The notes under the pieces were generated by a model. It was not told where the DNA came from, did no database searches, and saw only the letters and a list, made by a program, of their open reading frames with translations. Positions 33,901 to 43,100 of a stretch of 64,000 nucleotides of DNA are shown piece by piece. Origin of the DNA: Membranipora membranacea (Eukaryota > Bryozoa > Gymnolaemata > Cheilostomatida > Membraniporidae); the NCBI GenBank assembly GCA_914767715.1, contig OU612065.1, forward strand, positions 1,922,001 through 1,986,000. Direction: 5' to 3'. A program made the translations under genes and the position numbers. Position 1 is the first letter of the stretch. The number at the start of each line of letters is the position of its first letter.

Positions 33901-36655
33901 TGCATTCACCCCTACATCTTGCATTCACACCGTCTTTCTACCACTAAATATGAGTTTTAGAAACTTGCACTCAAGTAGTAGGAGCTCAACTCATGTTATA
34001 TTAGCTGAAAATGTCATAATATCGCTCTGTACATTCAGTCACTGCCTGTAATGCCTGGATGGTCGACAAATTTAGTCTTGCAAGCGTCATGATAAATCCT
34101 GTGCTTTCTGTCAAGTTCATCTTCAGCTCCTTGTTTTACTATTTTCAATGTATAGTAAAACTAGAACAGTTTTGACTACACACAGGTAAAATCGTTACAT
34201 GTATCCAGTCGAGTCAGGTGCTGTCAAATAAAATGAAAATAGGTTTTTTAGATCATGAGGTAGCCTGGGCTGGAGGGAAAGACTTGGGGCTCAATCAAGG
34301 TGTGTGTGTTGGACTGCAGTAATCTCAGTTGTCAGTATTTATATCCAGTCTTCTGCTTTTTCAGGCCAGCTGCAGAACAAGGGAAGAACTTTGCCTTCAA
34401 TGCACAGGATGGCGATATCTGTAGGATCAGCTTTCATGGCAGCTATATAATAGGTATGAAAAATCAGATAAACTAAAGAACCCATAGGCTGTGAAGTTTG
34501 CTATAAACGCTAAACTTCATTAATAATTCGAGACTCTCAGAGCCTACATGTGTTAGTCTGACTATTGATTATTATTTCAGACAAAGATGGTTTTCCACTT
34601 AACCCCTATGGAAGGACAGGATTGACAGGTAGAGGTGTATTAGGACGCTGGGGACCTAACCATGCTCTGGATGCAGTGGTCTCCAGATGGAAAAGATATC
34701 CTGATGGGGACTTTGAACTCAAGAGCAATAAGAAAGTGCTTGAGTTTATTGGTGTGAAGAGGGAAGATAATGATGAATGGTCCCTGCCTGGAGTAAGTAT
34801 ATTATCCTCATTCTAGCCATGGTATTGTTATATACTTTAAACATAACTGGAATAACTCAAGGGTGGGGGGTTACCTAACGAACATTAATCTTAAAATATC
34901 ATCTGATGTCTGCTACAGATTTCTTACCTTCCTGCCTATCACCCCCACTGATGTATTGTGTAACTTTCTGTTTAGCTTGTCCTGCGTCCTCATAACTTAG
35001 TGTCGTCCTCTCTTCTTATGAGTTGGTATATAATTTGCAGATGGTGTATGAAAACCAGCCAGTCTGGAGAAGGGTAATAATCTAGCTTATATATTCAGCT
35101 TACCGCTCTGCCTACCTTTAGGTTTTTCTGTCTTGATACCCACCTCCGCTCACTAAGGACAGCATATTACACTGTCATTGTATTTCAATTCAACACAGCC
35201 GGTTCCGTTTTTTGATCAATTTTTTTTTCAAACAGGATTTTACTTTACCTAACACATTAACTCAAGTAGACTAACTTAGTGATTTACTTACGGAATGTTT
35301 GTAGGTTTGATACTGCGTACCTACTTCGGCTTGTCTTGAGAAGCTTTTTTGCTTGCTTTACTATATTCACTCCTATTTGCAATAGCATTGCATGAAAGTA
35401 GCTGTTGCATCAATGCACATTATTTTGTGGCACAACATCTTTTACTGTGCGCTGACATAAAATCGCATAACGTGCAGCGCGAAATCCAACAATGAGACTC
35501 AAGAATTTAGTCTTGCATGAAGGGTATTTTTGATTTAAAATACCCTCCCCATGCTGGTCAACACGAAAGATATTGCTCTCTAAGTGCACTGCAACCAGAC
35601 AAAAATGTCCAGGACCAGCCTACTGGCCATAAATGCCACTAATACCCATAATTGAGCTGCCCACAGCATAATGTGGTACATCTTGGCATCAAGTGTATCC
35701 TACTATCACCTCCTGAGTGAAAAGAGATTTTCGTGATCACTATGAACTAATAAACTCTATTCTTTTCCTATGTCAACACCATAAACATATACCGAGTACT
35801 CCCAGGAGGAAAAGCTCACCATTTCACACAAGCTTAAAATAGAGATGATTGTGGCTGGCTTCATTTACTCATCATAACTATATATCAATACCTACCTCAG
35901 CTAGCAAAAAGTGCTGCTTACATAAAGTCGCCCCCCAAACAAGCCAAACTAAACTCTAGTTAATATATACGACTCCAGGGTAAAGAGGATTCATATGTTT
36001 ATTCTTCTTCAACGCAACATGATATTGTTTCTGTAGTTAATGAACACCCAGACAGATTCCGCCAGAGAGGAGGTGGCTCTGGAAGCTATCAAGGAGAAGG
36101 CATTTGGAGATTGTATGACTGAAGAAGAGAAAGCCAAGCTAGACTCCATCTCCAACCCTAAGATTGTGAGTCATTTATAACTACAATCAAAATCCTCTGA
36201 AACAAAACTCAGAGCTCACAAATTGTCAGTGAGATATATAGGCTGTAGGTCTGTGGGTATGTTTGGTTTGTTATACACACCCATGTTTCTGCTTACAGGT
36301 ATATCAAGGTTACATCGACGACCCTCGTAACACCGACAATGCCTGGATTGAGACCTTAGCCTACAACTTCCATGACGAAACTTCAGAGGTTACTGAAGAC
36401 TTCAAGCTCAATGTAGGTTTATTTTTTTTCAGGAGATATGACTTATCCTTCAAAAATATTTGTTTACAAACTTATGTTACTGTTGAGGGCTTTAATTGTG
36501 CAAATCAAATTATGTAATGTTTGTGTTGGTGTTTGTAGCCCGGTGAAAAAGTCACCAAGGTAGCTTGGATAGAGGCATCCCCAGACCTCATACTTTATGC
36601 TGGACATACAATGATTATCAAGAGGCTGATTGAAATGTTTGATGCGGCCCAGTGA
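15967..36655 (+). CDS. TRPM2-like cation channel with NUDT9-H domain
   Basis: Thirty-five exons: 15967-16020, 16722-16865, 17710-17786, 18082-18262, 18550-18730, 18913-19064, 19297-19587, 19742-19915, 20146-20272, 20472-20572, 20978-21160, 21717-21890, 22820-22976, 23119-23219, 23415-23515, 26337-26565, 26844-26945, 27764-27813, 28568-28721, 29128-29268, 29598-29744, 29928-30149, 30452-30626, 30968-31208, 31377-31514, 32218-32408, 32634-32746, 33098-33199, 33382-33642, 33775-33863, 34365-34453, 34581-34792, 36037-36165, 36299-36412, 36539-36655. They sum to 1738 codons with matching phases. Residues ~60-900 are TRPM homology regions (HFILVDDGT, VVEGGPGT); S1-S6 span ~912-1262; a TRP helix and coiled-coil segment follow; NUDT9-H is ~1402-1737. 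The calcium-coordinating pairs known in TRPM2/4/8 are kept (EELRQ in S2, WNLVD in S3). Likely a plasma-membrane Ca2+-permeable channel gated by ADP-ribose and Ca2+. Human TRPM2 is ~1503 aa. Start: A at -3, G at +4. Exon 4's acceptor was chosen to keep frame. Confidence 0.96.
17264..17435 (-). mobile_element. Non-LTR retrotransposon C-terminal tail
   Basis: On the minus strand a frame ends in a stretch containing FGLANFGAQKFNELLNHVK and then LKNATRSHVLKLLN before tandem stops. This resembles the conserved C-terminus that follows the RT domain in L2/RTE-like ORFs. The sequence down to about 16983 then looks like a 3' UTR, with AATAAA and an AT microsatellite at its end. It lies in TRPM intron 2, antisense to the gene, and is a 5'-truncated dead copy. 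Confidence 0.55.
17822..18020. repeat. Minisatellite, ~32-bp unit
   Basis: The unit GGTAGGGTATATTACAGGGA plus a GGGTATACTATA part repeats about three times, followed by degenerate GGTA-rich copies. It lies in TRPM intron 3, just before exon 4. Confidence 0.75.
26054..26107. repeat. 34-bp perfect palindrome with 11-bp flanking repeat
   Basis: Bases 26065-26098 form a perfect palindrome centred on GGCC. TATTATACACC is present at 26054-26064 and 26097-26107. Deleting 32 bases restores one target copy. It lies in TRPM intron 15. Confidence 0.85.
26185..26282. repeat. 12-bp minisatellite (TATTTTGTTATG)
   Basis: About eight near-identical copies of a 12-bp unit lie 55 bp upstream of TRPM exon 16. 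Because 12 is a multiple of three, it gives a false open frame of repeated FCYV. Confidence 0.9.
27281..27326. repeat. 13-bp-arm hairpin between CTGTCAC repeats
   Basis: Perfect arms (27290-27302 and 27304-27316) surround a one-base loop. CTGTCAC flanks the structure at 27281-27287 and 27320-27326, with two and three extra bases between repeat and hairpin. It lies in TRPM intron 17. Confidence 0.65.
27882..28127. mobile_element. ~245-bp MITE with CAGGGCCGTAGTT termini
   Basis: The ends CAGGGCCGTAGTT (27882) and AACTACGGCCCTG (28114) are inverted, and a related hairpin occupies 27882-27940, so the left end appears twice. ATAG-type sequence flanks both sides. The interior contains TGCCTCCC-rich sequence. 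It sits in TRPM intron 18 and abuts the 10-bp satellite. No coding capacity was seen. Confidence 0.65.
28131..28430. repeat. 10-bp satellite (ATGTGACAAT), ~30 copies
   Basis: A 10-bp unit repeats in perfect register for about 300 bp, with variants ATGTGTCAAT and ATATGACAAT. Related single copies lie upstream of the adjacent MITE, so the MITE probably landed in or beside the array. The ~150-residue minus-strand frame (repeats of HIVTYC) is an artefact of the repeat. Confidence 0.92.
30968..31440 (+). other. TRPM pore turret exons (Cys-rich extracellular loop)
   Basis: Exon 24 and the start of exon 25 encode about 95 residues between the pore segment (AYWQMYGELFLDD) and S6. The loop has nine cysteines, including CVEQC near its start, and four N-glycosylation sequons (NHS, NRT, NST, and NSS made at the splice junction). 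In human TRPM2 the same interval is roughly half this length. An odd number of cysteines leaves at least one unpaired or inter-subunit. Confidence 0.85.
31515..32217. other. TRPM intron 25, nothing recognised
   Basis: AT-rich intron between the S6 exon and the TRP-helix exon. No repeat or coding sequence was seen. Confidence 0.5.
32485..32512. repeat. AT dinucleotide microsatellite
   Basis: A run of TA repeats in TRPM intron 26. Confidence 0.8.
32953..33080. repeat. 11-bp minisatellite (TAATAACAGGT)
   Basis: About eleven copies of an 11-bp unit fill the end of TRPM intron 27 and stop 17 bp before exon 28. Each unit carries CAGGT, which reads as an acceptor-donor-like CAG|GT, so cryptic splicing is conceivable. 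Confidence 0.88.
34793..36036. other. TRPM intron 32
   Basis: A 1.2-kb intron splitting the NUDT9-H domain immediately after the PG that precedes the Nudix helix. Apart from the possible microexon at 35041-35073 nothing was recognised. Confidence 0.5.
35041..35073 (+). other. Possible alternative 33-bp microexon in NUDT9-H
   Basis: A 33-bp segment with an acceptor (ATTTGCAG) before it and GTAATA after it is in phase 0. It would insert MVYENQPVWRR directly after SLPG, echoing the GMVDPGE that follows PG in NUDT9. Without it, the spacing from PG to the LEAIKE helix matches NUDT9 exactly, so the constitutive mRNA probably skips it. Confidence 0.3.
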
Positions 36656-37179
36656 TAACTTGGATGGCAAGTACAGATATTGCCTGAAAGCTGAGCAGCC
36701 CCTAGTACACAAATAACCATCTGTATACAGAGGTGCATAACTGCACAATCAAACCCCTAGTCTATGTAGTTCCAGATCCAAAATTTTGATATTCAACTTT
36801 TACCACCTAATTTTTCTGAAAATGAATTTGTGCCCTAAATTTAATGTGATGCTTCCCTCACAGCATCTCAACAGGTTTTATATCCTCCATTTTCAGAAGA
36901 CTTTTTTTTACACTTTACATGATTCTGTGATACTAACAATTCGTCCATAATGTGTTTGTATTCTATTGTTTATCTCATTCATTCATTTCAATTACTGGTT
37001 GACCAAATTTTTATCGACAATGTTGTGTAATATGATTGTGAAGCATTCCATTCTAGCCTTTTTAACTACCAGAATACCATGCTTTGTTTATTTTCATATC
37101 TTAATTCAAAAATTTCAAATAGATAATAAGAAATGATTAGTGAAAGACAGATTCCTCTCTGCTGATGATTGCATCATAA
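36656..37179. other. Convergent intergenic region
   Basis: About 520 bp separate the stops of the TRPM gene (+) and prefoldin 5 (-), so their 3' UTRs face each other and may overlap. No AATAAA is seen for the + strand gene here. Confidence 0.6.
37087..37092 (-). terminator. Poly(A) signal AATAAA for prefoldin 5
   Basis: The plus strand reads TTTATT, i.e. AATAAA on the coding strand, about 90 nt after the prefoldin stop codon. The spacing is suitable for a short 3' UTR. Confidence 0.55.
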
Positions 37180-40100
37180 TCAAGCTTTAGGCTGATTGGC
37201 TGGTTGTTGCTGCTGCTGGGCTGCCGCTTGTACTTTCATCTGTAAAACTTCAACCGATGCTAAAACAAACCAAAAACTCATTAAGCTATAGTATCAGGTC
37301 ATTGAAATGATGAAGCTAATTAGGCTAGCTTATAACTTACAAAATTGACCAAATTCTTTTGGGAATGAAATAAATCAACTGGTTTCTGCATAAATCAGGT
37401 CTTGGGTACAGTTAGCAACACCAATGAGAACAGACAATTCAATAATAACATAAATAACTTTAATAGAATGCATCATTAGAGGACGTCTGAATGTCACCAC
37501 CGCAGAATTCTTACAGAGCAACCTACTCACCTTGTTTCATGTTGTACTTTTCCTGTAACTGTGGCTGAATAGCTTCAATTTGCTTGGAGATAAAGTCTAT
37601 TTTTCTCTTGAAGTAAAGACTGGCTTCATTGATTGTCTGAAATTAAAAAGTCAAAACAAGTACATCGCATTTGATACTGTATCATCATATCATATCATGC
37701 ACGCATTATTGCCCCAAATCTGCATACAGATACAGGATTAATACATCATAGGTAATTGAAGAGAGCACAAGAGTACGCAGTCTGCCTCGGCTACACCAGC
37801 CTCGTTGTTGATGAGAAATGGTTCCTCACAGCACTTTTTTTTGCGAACAGAAACAGTATTTACCTATTCCACTTTATGACCAACAATAATATATACCCAC
37901 TTTCTGTGTCTGCAAATATTACCTAAAGTTGAATTTCAATGGGCTGCGTATATTACCAATTTAAAATTACAATTGGTAATACGATGGTATGGCAGTGCTC
38001 AATGCTGTGTGGCTTGGTGGGACTTGTTGAGTGTCATGTCATTACCTGCATGTTTCTGGTAGTATTGAACAGGTAACAGCTGACTGTGGAATTTTATATG
38101 AAGATGATGGGTAACAGATCACTCATGTACCTATTGTTTTCTAAAATTTTGCCTGATTATACCATCACCTATTCTCGACAGAAAGGAACAATTTGAATAT
38201 TCACAAGAATGCTACATGTGTACATTAAGAAATAACTAGTACATGATATAGCCATATCATTTAAAATGGTCAAACAGCATTAACTTCAAACTCTTATGTG
38301 TCAAATCTCCTTAGTAATTATGCTGTTTAAAAATAAGGATCTGTTATGTCGGAGATTTGTTTTAATTGATCACATTTACTGACCTTCTCTACATAGTAAC
38401 CTGTACCTATGTCTATCAATACTCTGTTGTCTTCTGTGAGATTGCCGGCAGCATACAGCTGTCAACGAAATTTGCAAAATAATGTAGATTTATAGAAAAT
38501 GTTGACACCTAACCATCGATATATATCATATCAATCAAAAATATCAATGTCTATAACTAAACATGTGCTGGCAACATACATGAACAGGAACTTTGGCATG
38601 GCTGTATCTCAATGTACTGTTGAGTTCTTGCATTACTACATATGCTATATAAGGGAGAAATCAGGATTTATATACAATAACTTCTATGATACAATTAGAA
38701 TCAATTAAACAAGATAATGCAGTTGTATGTTATCATCAGATAGGCAGTTTTTCAGCCAGCAAGTTTTTCAAAAATGAGGGTTTATCAAAAGAACACCATG
38801 AGCATACCGATGATGTGAGAGGAACCATAATCTGTTTCCCAGAACTCTCTGATGTAACAGATTTGAGCGTGTCTCGGGAGGCAACAAAACGAGACTGTAT
38901 GTCCTTCAGCTGTTGCATAGATTGTTGAAGATATTCAACATCCTGGAATAAATCAAAGTGCATTTGTATACCAACATTATTTGGTACTATTCAACTCACT
39001 CCCAGAGGACAGCAGGAAAAGAAACTTGATTACTGTTTCAGTTATTTGAATATAACAAACATCAATAGCAGGCCTTCACCATCTTGTTTTGATAGTACAT
39101 TCGTTGCAAGCATTGCAGACTGATCTAACATTTGAAAACAGCCAAGTCCGAATCGGTCATAATCCCAACCGATCACTCTGGGATTTAGCTGGGACATATC
39201 TCTGACTTACACTTGGCCTGATACTTCCATTATCGCCCCAGTAAAACCAATTATATAAAGACAAAAGGATGGAAATTATGAGTCCGGGTTTCCCCATGAC
39301 GATTTGTTTCTTAACTGTGTCCATTACTCAATTCCCAATACTCTGCTTGCAATGCCAATGCTTTGAAGTTCTCTGTTAGCCGATTGTGAACGAGCATCAA
39401 AGTGCTGTGTTCTTAAGAATGTTACAGTCATAGCCTATGTGAAACGCGGTGGGGTATTCGAAGATTATGATATACATGGTTACTTCCATCGGAAAATAAA
39501 TTCCTATCTTCGTAGTTTGGCGCTAGATAGTTGTCGATGCTAAACAGAGCAATGAACTCTCTCTCAGAGGGAGTTATAATAATAATAATAATATCAAGAA
39601 TCAAATTAGGCCTAGTCAAGTCCGTTAATGATCATAATTCCCAACACTTTCAGGCCTTTTATACTTACTCACTCTTTCCTAGTTAAAAACACTTGATTGC
39701 CACAAGTACAAGTAACAGTACAAAAGAGAGACTGAGCAAACATGAGGCAAGGAGTTGCATGAAGGTGCCTATCATTTCTTCAAATATAAGCAATTATTAT
39801 TGAGTGAACTCAGGGAGTGTAGTTCTTACCTCAATTCTTACCTCAATTACTTTAGAACACTCGTAAACTACCAATGAGGTATAAAGGCTGAGTGCCTCAT
39901 TTGTTGAGGCATTTGTTTGAGCAGTGGTATTTTCAGAATTCTGGCATGTAGCCATTTTAAGGTTAATATTGTTGAGACCCTATCCGGAGGTCCCTTATGC
40001 TTCGTGGCAGGAGACTGTTATGATAAACGGCAGACGATGCCTGGATAGAGGTGGGCTCTCCTCTTTTAGCTGCCCTTGTTTTCATAGTTGCCTGCGATCT

Positions 40101-43100
40101 ACAGTTTACAAGTTCATCATAGTCAGCGGATAGGGTATCGTGTTTATTCTGGTCTGAGAGAATTCTCATCAGGAGTGATATTCTATGGGCTTTACGTCTC
40201 TCTTGAAGAGTCTGGATTCCAAGACTAGCACGTGCCTCTGTGACGCCACGTCTGCCTTTGATATTTTTTATGAATCACACTGCTTTGTTTTGCACTAGTT
40301 CAAGATCCTCTATAGAGGCATTGTCAGACGGGTCCCAGAGTACATCTGCATTTTCAAGCTTAGGGGGGCATAAGCTCGTGTACGCAAGTAGTTTTGCCTT
40401 CTCAGGAGCTCCATGTAGCATGTATTTTATACAACCTAGAGTCTTGTTTGTGCTTCCCATAATGTTACATATATGTTTCTTAAATTTCAGATCTGATTGT
40501 AGCACGACTCCAAGGTACTTAGTGGTATCAACACATTGTAATAAGTGATCAGATATAGCGTACTGAGGGAGCGGTGTAGCACCTTGATTGAACACAATCA
40601 CCTCACATTTCGTTCTGTTGAAAGGCATTATGTTCTTTGTTGACCAAGTCACAAGTGAGCCAATGTTGTTTTGAAAGCAATTTGGCGATTTGTTGTTTTT
40701 GAGGTTTGCAATCAGTGTTTTGATACCTCCTTCATGGATGTCAATGCATGCTAGGTGAGCTGGCAGGGGTGTGAGACCATCAAGGTTTTCATCTTGACAG
40801 AATTGTTGCTGGAAATACAAGTTTAGTATGCCGGCGCACTTAGAATTATCTGCAGTGAGGCTACCGTCCTGTTGTCTGAGCTTTGTAATCAGATGCTGCT
40901 CCTTTTTCTTATTTCGCAGGTATTTGTAGAACGGTTTACTGTTTCCGTTGATCAATGGTTTACACACCTTGTTTGTGATATGCTTTCTCTTAAGTTCCCT
41001 GAATATTTTTGAGTGGTCTCGGCGTTCTTTCTTATGTTTTAGTCCAGAAGACACCTACAGTTAGAGTTCAGTTTACTTTAACGGCTTGGGGGCAAGAATT
41101 TGACAGTGTTTACATGTGTAGATAGGTTGTCTAAATACTATGTCATAGTTTCTACACCTCTCAGTTTCCCAGTTTGGGAGAAAATCAGTTTTTTTTAACT
41201 CAAAAATGTGGGAGGAGATAAATCCTAATAATTGCCCATGGAATCCCATTATTTTGCCTTAGAATACCAAAATATTCCCATTTAATCCATTTTAAGCTCA
41301 GTTTAAAATGAATTGGAGCAAGATTGTAAATGTTACTGCAGGGTGAAATGTTATGAGACATGGTACAATTTTGACTCAAAGTCAATTTAAGTCAGCAAAT
41401 GTATATCCAGAGAGATTTGAGTGCATCTTAGAAAGAGTTTAAAAGGCTGCAGCCACCAAATTCAATCCAATAGAGGGAATTATAGTGTATATGCTATGAC
41501 CTCTTAATCAACCATTGCTATAAGAGTTTGCAGTTTGGTTTGTGAGAGGGCTGAATTGAGAGAAGCTGGCAAAGGAAGAAGCAGCTACTGGGGCTTCAAG
41601 GGTAAAACTTTCATCCACTTGCATTACTCCTTTGTTATAATGAAACCACCACATTCACCACTTGCAGACATAATTCATTCACCTTATAGCTGGCAAAATA
41701 ACCCAGATGCTATCAAAATCTTTTGGTAATGTTATTTGTATTGGTATTGACCTAATCATTCTGTTCTGTCTGATGATCTGAGGCTATGAACTATGCCACA
41801 TGACTGCTTCTCAAGACCCAAAGTTACCCAATACCGCCTCGAAACATCTCAAAAGCCCTCGCAGTCCCTCAAGACTGCATGCAGGCTTTGCACGATATTA
41901 TATTTGGACAGCTGCTGTGATTGGTGTTTTTTAGCCTGTCTTGACAAGCCACCCTCCCCCCCCATCTGATTTTGAGGACTTGACACAGTGCCTTTTAATA
42001 AGAAATAATCCATTGTGATGGGTACACATGTTTGTACACTATTTTTTCCCACCCAGTGCCTCAGCGGTTGAGGATGGGATATTTACGCACAGTGTTAGAA
42101 GTGGAAATATGGGGTAGGGGGATGCCAACCAGGCCGGGGGTCCAGGGGGCCGTCTATGCCCCCTGCTGGGTCGTGGGCGGAGTCCTGGCCGCCGGAGCCC
42201 TGTGGTGATTACAATTGAAAATGCATCAAATTTAGCCATATTTGGGAAAACTCATATTGATGTACTTACCAGCTGGTGGTTACCTGGGTTATGATATAAA
42301 GGGGGGGATGCATCCCCCTAGACAAAGTAGGAATGGGGACACCATCCCCTTACATCTCCCCTAAATTCTAACACTATCTAAGCATAAACATGTCAATGAG
42401 ACCTTCACCTTCATTCATTAGCTGTCCAGTTTATCAGGTTTATTAGCCTATTTCTCTGGTCTAAATATTTACAGAATAAGTCAGAGCGGCTAAAAGTCTG
42501 AGACCGCGAGAACTATCAGAGCCCTGCGCTTATTATTCAAAAGACGTCACCAAGGAGGGAAACAATTTTTATAATAAAACATGAATAGAGAGAGACTGAA
42601 TGTGATTAGAATAATTTCAATCAAAACAAGAAGCGTTATGACAGGTGCCATTCAGGCCTACCATACAGAATAAAATCTTTCTCTAATTTTCCTTCTTGGT
42701 GATTTTATAAATTTTATTAGGGAAGACAAAGTTACGGTATGGTAATCCCATTTGACTCATTCTGATTCTTATCTTCTGTTCAGACATTAGCCAATGTCAT
42801 TGAATACATTATATCCATTGACTCCAAGTTAAGTTACAAAATCTTCTCTGGGCGTTGTTCAACACGGTTGTCAGAGGCAATCAGCCCCATCTAATTCATA
42901 TTGTGCGAGCTGAAATTGGTTGGATGCATGCCGTAGTGGTTTTTAAACAAAGCAATATATGTAGTATCTAGGTATATATACAGTATATATACAGTATGTA
43001 TACAGTATATATACACTGTGTATATTATAATATCATGGCTCGAACGGTGAGGTTTCAAATCAGACATTACATGGCAAGACAATGGGATTATATAGCAATA

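Larger units (their letters stand above)
33382..36655 (+). other. NUDT9-H (ADP-ribose-binding) domain exons of the TRPM gene
   Basis: The last seven exons encode a domain close to mitochondrial ADP-ribose pyrophosphatase NUDT9: KMGRGKPP..., then PYGRTGLTGRGVLGRWGPNH, EWSLPG, and YIDDPRNTDNAWIET. The Nudix-box position that reads REFGEE in catalytically active NUDT9 reads LEAIKE here, so the first Arg and one catalytic Glu are replaced. Human TRPM2 is likewise eroded and does not hydrolyse ADP-ribose, whereas a sea-anemone TRPM2 retains activity. I infer binding rather than hydrolysis. Confidence 0.88.
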
